DNA of 64,000 bases, from positions 65,286,001 to 65,350,000 of the forward strand of contig CM060733.1 of NCBI GenBank assembly GCA_030704615.1. The letters are read 5' to 3'. This document shows positions 43,623 to 51,609 of the stretch, in pieces; the first letter of the stretch is position 1; every line of letters starts with the position of its first letter. The position numbers and the translations under genes were made by a program. Below the pieces are notes generated by a model that saw nothing but the letters and a program-made list of their open reading frames with translations, did no database searches and was not told where the DNA came from. This stretch comes from Takakia lepidozioides. Taxonomy: Eukaryota; Streptophyta; Takakiopsida; Takakiales; Takakiaceae.

Positions 43623-44361
43623 TGTCGCGCACCTCACTTCGGTAAACTTCCCCCCCCTCAAGTCATAGTTACTCGCTTGATGCGCGCGCCTAACTCCCAA
43701 CCTGGCCGCCGGGCCAACTTGGAGCTTTGGCTGCTCAGCGGGACATAACGGTCCCCTCTTGATCTCCCAAAGAACCCTCCAACGATTTGGAACCAGCGGA
43801 ATTCCCTTTGGTAGTTGGCAGTCCGGAACAGCTCCCCACTCTTTGGTCGCTTTCCGGCTCGCTCGCTTACTCACTAGCTTTTGGTCACCAACGGGCTTGC
43901 ACCGTTCTCGAGATTACTACTCCCTATATATATTTCTGTAGCTGTCCGCGGGGGTTTCACAAACAACCATGCCATTTTATGGCGAACAACCACGAACACC
44001 CTCGACTCCCGGTGATGAGTCGCGGCGAGTCTTGGCCCACCCACCACGGCCCCTATGGACCGTGATGAGTCCCAAGACTCCCCACGGCTCCCACCACGAG
44101 GTCTCCGCCCCAGGGTGAGTCCTATACCACCCCCACTAAGTCCCGCTAAGTCCCGCTAAGCTACCACCACCCCTTGTGGAGCCACCCCCACCGCAACCCA
44201 GTGTGCGGGGCTCCACCTAGTAAGCGCCTCCGCCTCCTTGAGTGCCTTGGGCACTCAAGGGTGCTTCAGCCCCCCCATACCTATTGCTGCCACTGCCCCC
44301 ACCACAGGGGCAGCCCCTCTTGTGTCCCGACCCCCTGCCCTCAAGGCAAAGGGCCGCGACA
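43623..44361 (-). mobile_element. 5-prime LTR of the gypsy element
   Basis: The 739-bp LTR starts TGTCGCGG on the minus strand at 44361 and ends CGCGACA at 43623, next to the PBS. Related LTR copies or fragments lie at 39238-39966, 47412-48039, 50130-50614 and 52115-52838. Confidence 0.9.
43924..43933 (-). promoter_or_regulatory. LTR TATA box
   Basis: A TATATATA core is present in all five copies of this LTR (also about 39545, 47722, 50395 and 52534). It is the likely U3 promoter. Confidence 0.5.
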
Positions 44362-44460
44362 CACGGGGTCACGATATCTTGTCTGAACAGCGGTCATGGG
44401 TTGATGAGAAGAGAAACGAACGAACCACAGAGATAACAATTAAGCAAGTAGTACCGAGCT

Positions 44461-45352
44461 GTGGAAATGCCCATTCCCTTTCCGAATCAGTCGCTGCCCA
44501 CACCATCCACAAAGGAGTCGGGAAACCGACAGGCAGCCACTGCCAACAGAGAGGTATGCAACGATAATCATTCCCGACCTGGACCGTCAAGACCCTCCAT
44601 AGCTTCTCGTGTGGACGTATTCGACATTTCCGACGAGGAAGATGAGTGCATTGAGGTCCCCATGTCCTCCACACGGTCGTTCAAATCCGACATGACGTCT
44701 CTGCAGGTGCTACGCATGTACCCTCGAGCTAAACTCCAACCCGGTCCATTGTGCAGCTCCTATGGCAACATCACCTCGATGGTTCTCGCTCCGAGCTGGC
44801 TGCTCTCGACTATGCCAAATTTATAGTCAGGAAGGTAACGTATCTACCTCCCAAAGTCGATGGCAATGTCATCTTCGAGTTTCCACCTGTTACTTCGTCA
44901 AACAAAGCCTCAGGGATGTTAACAGACATGGATCGAAAGCATGACGGACACCCCTGGTGTGTGACAAAGACCAGTAGCACGAAAATTGCTGATGGTGTTC
45001 GTGTACAATACGTCCTCTGTGCGGGGAAGCTGAGGTGCCTCAATCCCGCCTGCTTCCACTTTCTCTCCAAAGGAGGGCGAGACGCACAACCCATCATCCA
45101 TTTATTGTCTCCAGCCAAGCTCCTGCGGGTACTTTCAAGTGCGCACATTGCCAAGAACCACCGACATGCATGTCCATGTGCAGAGCCAAGCAATATTACG
45201 TAATCCATTTGCTCCCAGACTTGACTAGAGCTTGCATACACGTTGGGGTCCACTGCCACCCCTTGGCGAGAGGCAACATGCGTGAGGCTGTGCAAGAAGC
45301 ACACGACATCATAAAAGAGGAGGTGAAATTGAGCCCCGGAGCCAAACCATAG
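44461..45352 (+). pseudogene. SWIM-family protein, N-terminal Cys/His-rich part (copy B)
   Basis: Frames at 44461-44826, 44751-45203 and 45035-45352 overlap and together carry the acidic SDEED block, KHDGHPW, LRCLNPACFHF, then C-x2-C-x5-C-x3-C, YYVIH, GVHCHP. Equivalent blocks occur in copy A. The frame changes near 44800 and near 45070-45110. The last frame ends at a TAG (45350-45352) directly in frame with the SWIM-bearing part that follows. Confidence 0.55.
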
Positions 45353-46555
45353 CAGATTCAGCTGAAGGCAGCCCACAAGATTGCTCTTGGCAAAATCATG
45401 TCTGAAGATGGTTCAGACCGAGTGCCCTTGAATGAAGAGGAGATGCTTGACCTGTTGGAGTCCGTCTGGAGGATTGAAGAGGAACCCGGGTGCGAAGAGG
45501 ATTCCTGGAGATCCGACAGGAACATTCGGACAGCACCTCGAGGTCCCGTCATGTTGCCGCACAATGTGTCTTCCAGCAATGGAAGCCCAAGAAATTCCAG
45601 ATCGCCATCGCCTTCAAGCAGGGATTCCGTGCGAGAAATTCCCATCGCTCGCTTGCCCCAGATTCCGCCCGTTGTTCTGCAGTATGGCCAAGCCATTGTG
45701 GAGACGACTGGGTCTGCGTCACAGTGGAGAATTGCTCGCACAAAGCCGTCGTTTCGAGGCAGGTGTTCCGCAATTCAAGTGGATACACGGCAACGTTGTT
45801 TAGAGATGATAAGGAGGAATCCAGATGGGGATGTCCCTGCTCCTACTTTTACAGGAAGATTTGTCCATGCAAAGTTTGCGGATGGGACAACCACCCAGTT
45901 CTGGTTCTGCATGCACGACATTATGACTTGCGTGTATGGAAAGCCCAAGTACGGCATACAAACAATGCCAGAGGCTCCCCTGGTGTGGCCGGTGGAACCA
46001 GGCTGCGATCTGAGTCAGGTTGAGGCCGACGCCCTTACTGCCGCAGGATTTCGGATGGTGCAGCGCACTGACGTCCCCAGACAACCATTTTCGCTTCCAC
46101 AGCCTCCACCACCAACCCCTGTGAGAGCAAGAACAATGGGACGTGACAGCTCTAAGCATCCTACACATCGTTGGGGAAAACCGAAGAGGCAGCGACCTCC
46201 CTCAAAAGTGAACGAGACAAGGATGGGGAATGCACTTCGGATGAACTGTACAATCCAGAGCTCGACAGAAGTGCCCCCACCAGGCTTTGGGCGTATGTAT
46301 CAGATGGCCACGGCAGGCTCAGTTGTTTGCAATGAGATGTACACCATCACCATTTCAGAATTACCCACCTGCAATTGCACCGACTTCCAGATCATGGCGA
46401 ACAAGGGGGTATCATACTGCCCTTGCAAGCATCTGTACTACGTGTACCTAAAGAGACTCCGGTGTAACTCCACAACTCATCATTTTATACATGCACCAGG
46501 GTTGAGCCCCCAAGAGGTGCACACTCTTCTAAATATGGATCCAGGGGACCAGTGA
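45353..46555 (+). CDS. SWIM zinc-finger protein (copy B, C-terminal 385 codons intact)
   Basis: The open frame is uninterrupted from the TAG at 45350 to TGA 46553, with the first ATG at 45398. The SWIM finger has Cys325, Cys327, Cys343 and His345 (counted from that ATG). N-terminal to it are a Ser/Pro-rich region, PAPTFTG, FWFCMHD and basic stretches. Compared with copy A it lacks the ETVHNAWLQ..GKRG segment. It may be a two-module SWIM protein rather than a full transposase, or a deletion derivative. Function is unknown. The family suggests DNA or protein binding. Confidence 0.55.
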   Translation, partial: QIQLKAAHKIALGKIMSEDGSDRVPLNEEEMLDLLESVWRIEEEPGCEEDSWRSDRNIRTAPRGPVMLPHNVSSSNGSPRNSRSPSPSSRDSVREIPIARLPQIPPVVLQYGQAIVETTGSASQWRIARTKPSFRGRCSAIQVDTRQRCLEMIRRNPDGDVPAPTFTGRFVHAKFADGTTTQFWFCMHDIMTCVYGKPKYGIQTMPEAPLVWPVEPGCDLSQVEADALTAAGFRMVQRTDVPRQPFSLPQPPPPTPVRARTMGRDSSKHPTHRWGKPKRQRPPSKVNETRMGNALRMNCTIQSSTEVPPPGFGRMYQMATAGSVVCNEMYTITISELPTCNCTDFQIMANKGVSYCPCKHLYYVYLKRLRCNSTTHHFIHAPGLSPQEVHTLLNMDPGDQ

Positions 46556-47411
46556 GCTTGGCTTGCGGTCCCAACACAATGGTACGCCCATCCTTTTTGG
46601 ATAGTAGAACTGTACTGCTGCAAGTAGCTCTGACTCTGGCCACAGAAAGGTCCAACTTATGTCTTGCCTACCAGTAACCTGTTTTGCTCGAACTAAGATA
46701 ATACTATGTCATTCACTTGTGTTTCCACGTGCATGTATTTTTGTGTGTTGGAGGGTTCTTGTTTTTCTGCTCTCCCAAACTTTGCTTTCCTCATTCGACC
46801 CCCGGCAAGGAAATGCGGCGCCGCATTTCCAAGTAACGTCGTAGGTACTGGTAGATACGGCCTTCGCCAACACCAAACCGCCCAGAAATTTCGCACGTGT
46901 GAACCCTAATGCGGCACCGCATTTCCCAGTTGACTCGCAAACCTTTCCCGCCGAATACCCGAAGATGAGAGAATTGTGAAGTACTTCAGACTCTATTGGT
47001 GCAGACTCTATTGGTTCAATCGCGGCAAAAGGGTCACCTTCATTCCAATGTTAAGGCATGTAAAACCGCGGAATACTCTATACAGGCCAGTATGCGACGT
47101 CCTTTTGCCATGGTATACTGGATTTCTCGTTGCACGGTCACTCATTTCCATGAGTGGATCTAAAAAACCATGAGCGGACTTGTTACTGATGACATATCTT
47201 CGCCGCATTACAGGATGTGGAACTTCCAAAAACGGCAAGGTCAAATAAAAAAAACTATTATTTTAATACTTGTTTAATCTGCCGCATTTCCAAAATTTGG
47301 AGGAGTCCGCTCATGAAATCCGCGTGTCTTAGACTTCGGCTCACCGCTCATGCGGCTCATGCGGCTCATGGCTCATGGCTCATGGTTTCTGCTCATGAAA
47401 TAGTAAACCTC
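46556..47411. other. Unassigned, with GGAAATGCGG palindromes
   Basis: No gene was recognised. Positions 46809-46830 are a perfect 22-bp palindrome with half-site GGAAATGCGGC. Related AAATGCGG/CCGCATTT motifs occur near 46909-46927, 47207 and 47280. A short GCTCATG(C)G microrepeat lies at 47346-47390. Confidence 0.55.
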
Positions 47412-48039
47412 CGCGCACCTAACTCCCAAACTGGCCGCCGGGCCAACTCGGAGCTTCGGCTGCTCGCCGGGGCATAACGGTCCCCCTCACACCCCCACTC
47501 GACCCTCGACCTATTGGGCAGTGGAAATTCCTTTTGGTAGATGGCAGTCTGGATGTGCGATGTGAAGAAGTTTGTCCATCCTGCAAAGGTGGGCTCTTGG
47601 CTCCGTTCGTACCATGAATAGGGGACAACTCCCTACACCTTGGTCGCTTTCCGGCTCGCACGCTTACTCACTAGTTTTTGGTCACCAACGGGCTTGCACC
47701 GTTCTCGGGGTTACTACTCCCTATATATACTTCTATGACTGTCCGCGGGGGTTTCACAAACAACACAGTCCTTTTATGGCGAACCACCACGAAGACCCTT
47801 GATTCCTAGTGATGAGTCGCGGTGAGTCTTGGCCCACCCACCACGGCCCCAATGGACCATGATGAGTCCCAAGACTCCCCACGACTCCCACCACAAGATC
47901 TCAGCCCCATGGTGAGTCCTATGCCACCCCCACTAAGACCCACTAAGCTACCACCACCCCTCGTGGAACCACGCCCACCGCAACCCGATGTGCGGGGCTC
48001 CACCTAGTGAGCGCCTCCGCCTCCTTGAGTGCCTTGGGC
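47412..48039 (-). mobile_element. Truncated gypsy LTR with an internal 70-bp foreign insert
   Basis: It is collinear with the 43623-44361 LTR, from the GCACCTAACTCCCAA block to GTGCCTTGGGC, where it joins MTase sequence at 48040. Between AGATGGCAGTCTG and GGGGACAACT, about 70 bp (47551-47621) are foreign. They match 58922-58998. Confidence 0.8.
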
Positions 48040-48040
48040 C

Positions 48041-49650
48041 TTGCCTACACTCATGAACTTTCCCTCGTCTCATGCTTTTCGAGACAATGGCCCAGGGTTG
48101 ATTTGGGACAGTGCACTACATCAATTGGTGGAACCCAATGCGGATGAGAGAGAGCGGACAATGGGATTTGCGACGGGGACTACAGCTGTGCCAGCTCTGT
48201 TAGAGGCATCATGCCGACAAGTGTTGGATCAAGCAATGGATCTAAATTGCTTGACATGGGTTATTGGCTTGTGCATGACTGAACAATGGATATTGCAAGT
48301 ATTGGTGGTTACTTCTGCACTTCCATTGGATATTGCACCATCTCTACCAACCGGGATGGTGGAGGTAGTGAGTGGGGGCGAGCACATGATCATGGGGTGC
48401 AAACACCCATGGCAGATGTGGGATGAGATGTGCAAAGAGAGAGTCATTGGATCTCTCAAGCAGCAGTATGAGGAGTGGGGAGAGCCATACACTGAGGATC
48501 AGTTGGAGGCCAAGGTGGCTAAGGTTTTTGAAGAGGTTGAGAATGTTTCTTGCACGGAGGATGTTATCAAGGTGGCTATGGCGGAGCAAGTGGAGGCTAC
48601 GCCATAGTCAGGGTGGGCGGACAAGGCCCAAGAGGTTGCTATTTAGCAATCAAAGGATGCGTCTCCTACCTCCAAGCCTAGTGTACCCAAGATTGCAGTC
48701 ACTGAGGACAATTGGGAACCAGATGTTGGACCTGTAGTCACCGGAGGAGAGAGACGGAGGATCCAACAATTTCTAAGGGCTTATAGAAATTGCTTTGCCT
48801 TCGGTTTGAAGGATTTGGGGAGTTTGAAGGGCCAGGAGATTCGTATTCAATTTTTCGAAGGCCCTACAAATATAGTGACATGGAGAGGTCTTTGATCCAG
48901 TCACGGACTATAGAGTTGTTCGAAGCTGGATTGGTGGAGTTGTCAGGCGGGGAGTATGCCTCGGCAACGGTGATGCCAACTAAGAAGGATATCTATGGTA
49001 ATTGGACAGAAAGAAGGATGTGTGGGGACTATTGTCCTATGAACCGTCCGAACTAAGTCCGATAGATATGCCATGCCTACTCCAGAGGAATCTTTGATGC
49101 CATTGGGCATGCAAAGGTGTTTAACACATTGGACTTGCGATCCAGTTACCACCAGTTGCCAATCAAAGAGGCTAACGAGCAAAAAACGGCATTCTGGGAG
49201 ATTAACCAGCATGGGAAGGATTGCTTGTACCAATGGCGGTTCCTACCATTTGGGTTGAGGAATGCTCCTGCAGAGTTTCAGAGGGTCATGGATAGGATTC
49301 TTACGGGGCTAGACTTTGCCCGGTGCTACATTGATGACATCATCATCTTTAGTGCTATGATTGAGGAGCACAAGAGACACCTTCAGATGGTGTTTGAGCG
49401 CTTGAGAGCGCATGGGTTGAAATTGCACCTTGGGAAGTGCAAGTTCTTCCATAGCCAGATTGAGTATCTGGGCCACATGATATACCCTGGAGGATTGGGT
49501 GTTCAAAAGACGAAGGTAGAGGCTATTGCACGCATTCCACGCCCCATAGATGTTAGCAGAGTTCGTGCTTTCATGGGGTTGGCAAACTACTATCGACGGT
49601 TTGTCAAAAGATTTAGCAGCATTAGATCCACTTTGCCATTAGATCCTTGA
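48041..49650 (+). pseudogene. MTase-retroelement, second copy: MTase C-terminus, linker and Ty3/gypsy RT
   Basis: The piece starts at the residue matching position 291 of the MTase at 60167-61303 (LPTL, HAFRD, LVEPNADERE, GF(A/S)TGTT, LTW(V/I)I). It stays in that frame through a linker with TAG at 48605 and TAG at 48644, then into SKPSVPKI, VTEDNWEPDVGP, RAYRNCFAF and KGQEIRI. A frame change near 48855 leads to RT blocks: VELSGGEYASATV, then after another break LDLRSSYHQ, RFLPFGLRNAPAEFQRVMD, catalytic YIDDIIIF (about 49327) and FMGLANYYRRFV. It is truncated at 49650 by another pol fragment. Confidence 0.8.
48644..48652 (+). other. TAG-CAATCA leaky-stop context between MTase and RT (copy 2)
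   Basis: An in-frame TAG is followed by CAATCA, which fits CARYYA, the type I readthrough context. The homologous site in the other copy (59904-59912, minus) also has TAG, with CAACCA. The surrounding codons differ between the copies. Confidence 0.5.
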
Positions 49651-50110
49651 GCTGGGCTCATTTTGGAGATGACTTTTTTTGGCTGGGCCTTCAGCTCGAC
49701 CAACTCTCTATGACTCAACCGGTAGGGCGCCTTGGCAGGCGGCTCCGATCCCGACATTACCTCTATCTTGTGGTCAACTCCTCTTCACGGTGGCAAGCCG
49801 CTTGGTAAATCCTTCGGCATCACATCCTGGTATTTCTTAAGGATCCCCTTTATCCAATCTGGGCTCGGCTCCCTATCGACTTCTCCTTCCACTTGTCTCA
49901 TGTAAACCAAAAACTGGGGCTCATGTGGCTTCTCCACGGCCCACTCCTTTGCTGTCAGCAGGTTTATTCGCCCTCCCACTCGGTTGGGCGTTTCCGACAC
50001 AGGTAAAACTTCGCCATCATTCCCACATGGTGCGTGAGCTACTTCTCTTGCGGCCATCTATGACCGCTCCGAATTTGCTCAAAAAAATCATCCCCAAAAT
50101 GAGCCCAGTT
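49651..50110 (-). pseudogene. Gypsy protease-RT linker fragment
   Basis: Collinear with 41650-42110 of the gypsy element. Shared blocks include EWAVE, HEPQFL, EPSPDWIKGIL, QDVMP(K/E)DLPSGLPP. It is truncated on both sides. Confidence 0.75.
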
Positions 50111-50129
50111 CAAGGACTCACCGCGACCA

Positions 50130-50614
50130 CACACCGGGTTGCGGTGGAGGTGGTTCCACGAGGGGTGGTGGTAGCTTAGTGGGACTTAGTGGGGGTGGCA
50201 TAGGACTCAGCATGGGGCGGAGACCTTGTGGTGGGAGTCGTGGGGAGTCTTGGGACTCATCACGGTCCAATGGGGCCGTGATGGGTGGGCCAAGACTCAC
50301 CGTGACTCATCACCGGGAATCAAGGGTCTTCGTGGTGGTTCGCCATAAAAGGACGGTGTTGTTTGTGAAGCCCCCGCGGACAGTCACAGAAGTATATATA
50401 GGGAGTAGTAACCCCAAGAACGGTGCAAGCCCGTTGGTGACCAAAAACTAGTGAGTAAGCGTGCGAGCCGGAAAGCGACCAAGGTGTGGGGAGCTGTTCC
50501 GGACTGCCAACAACCAAAGGGAATTTCCACTAGGCCCAAAGTGAGCGAGGGTCTTGTGGAGGAGCAAAGGGGGACCGTTATGAAGGGGAGCTTACCGAAG
50601 TGAGGTGCGCGACA
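50130..50614 (+). mobile_element. Truncated gypsy LTR, plus orientation
   Basis: The 3-prime two thirds of the LTR are present, ending GAAGTGAGGTGCGCGACA at 50614. The start is missing. With 47412-48039 it forms an inverted pair flanking the MTase-RT fragment. Confidence 0.8.
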
Positions 50615-50617
50615 GTG

Positions 50618-51440
50618 GATCTGTGGTGGTTTGGAATGACTTTGACAAGTAACTGCCGATGTGGCAGCAAGAAAGTATCTAAAAACAGATAACAGAGATG
50701 AGGAGAAGCAGTACAGTACAGGCAGGGATAGCTGAAGGACTAGGGATAGAGGTGCAGATTCATCCAAGAGGGCCGGATTTCAAACACAAGATTACTTCTG
50801 ATTCCATGTGGATCAATAGCTACAAGAAATCTGCGTGGATAGATGGTCAACTGGAAACAACAGCGGCAACAGCACAATTGATAGAACAAGGCACTGCTAA
50901 TGAAGGCATCTTCTTCAACACATTTCACCCCGTTTTTTCCTCTTGTCATAATCGGCCCTAAATTTCCATTGAATTCTGCAAGTTAGCTGGTTGAGTGAAT
51001 CTAGTTTGGAGTGACTTTGACATGATACTGCCAATGTGATAACAAGAAAGTATCCAAAAACATGTAACAAAGATGAGGAGAAGGTGTGGAATGAATACTT
51101 TTCTGACCCCAGTCAATGGTGGGACAACCGAGGCAAAAAGTTGAATGCCTGTTAGATGACAGAGCGTAACAGACGCAATTCAGCATGGGAACTAGTGTGA
51201 TTGGGTGTTTCCTAGAACAAATCTAGGCTGTCATTGTCAGCTGCTAGCAGCAAGGGCAAAGATGAATGCATGATTTGTGTAGAGGCATGGATAGCTGAAG
51301 GAGAAGGGATAGAGTGCGGGTCCAGGTTCATCCAAGAGGGCGTGATTTCAAGCACAAGATTATGTATGATTCCCTGTGGATCAATAGCTACAAGAAACCT
51401 GCATGCGTAGATGTCAACTAAAGGCAGCAGCTGCAGAGTT
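50618..51440 (+). pseudogene. OSB-like (organellar ssDNA-binding) PDF-motif relics, duplicated
   Basis: Two diverged units of about 380-440 bp (about 50620-50990 and 50999-51440) share the order TTTGGA(A/G)TGACTTTGACA, ATAGCTGAAGGA and GGATCAATAGCTACAAGAAA. Unit 1 translates to PRGPDFKHKIT then MWINSYKKSAWIDG. Unit 2 gives YFSDPSQWWDNRGKKLNA (about 51090-51145) and later DFKHKI, LWINSYKKPA. W..DP.QWWDNR.NK...PDFKHK...LW is the PDF motif of plant OSB proteins. Stops and rearrangements make these relics. Confidence 0.55.
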
Positions 51441-51609
51441 GATGACCATAGCTTCTGGATGAGGATCAAGAGAGGGAGTCCACAATGCCTCTTCTGGCAC
51501 TTCTAGGCATGTGAAGATGTTTTGTGAGGTAGGCAGACTAAATGAGGCTCTACAGACTTTAAACCAATGAGACATTTCAGCAGATTCAGATACGTATGTC
51601 TGTCTCTTG

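Larger units (their letters stand above)
39238..44361 (-). mobile_element. Ty3/gypsy LTR retrotransposon, integrase not found
   Basis: This 5.1-kb element has LTRs of about 730-740 bp at both ends with inverted termini TGTCGCG/CGCGACA, a PBS, gag, protease, RT and RNase H, all on the minus strand. The RT-RNase H order and motifs are Ty3/gypsy. No target duplication is evident: CACGG follows one LTR and ACCCA precedes the other. Between RNase H (about 40585) and the 3-prime LTR no integrase is recognisable, so the copy is internally deleted. Frameshifts and stops in gag, RT and RNase H make it inactive. Confidence 0.85.

Noticed and set aside
48790-49056. Independent gene starting with an ATG-like codon at 48790
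   Set aside because: It is the RT N-terminal region of the MTase element read after a frameshift. Its first 20 or so residues are an out-of-frame reading of the RNCFAF block.
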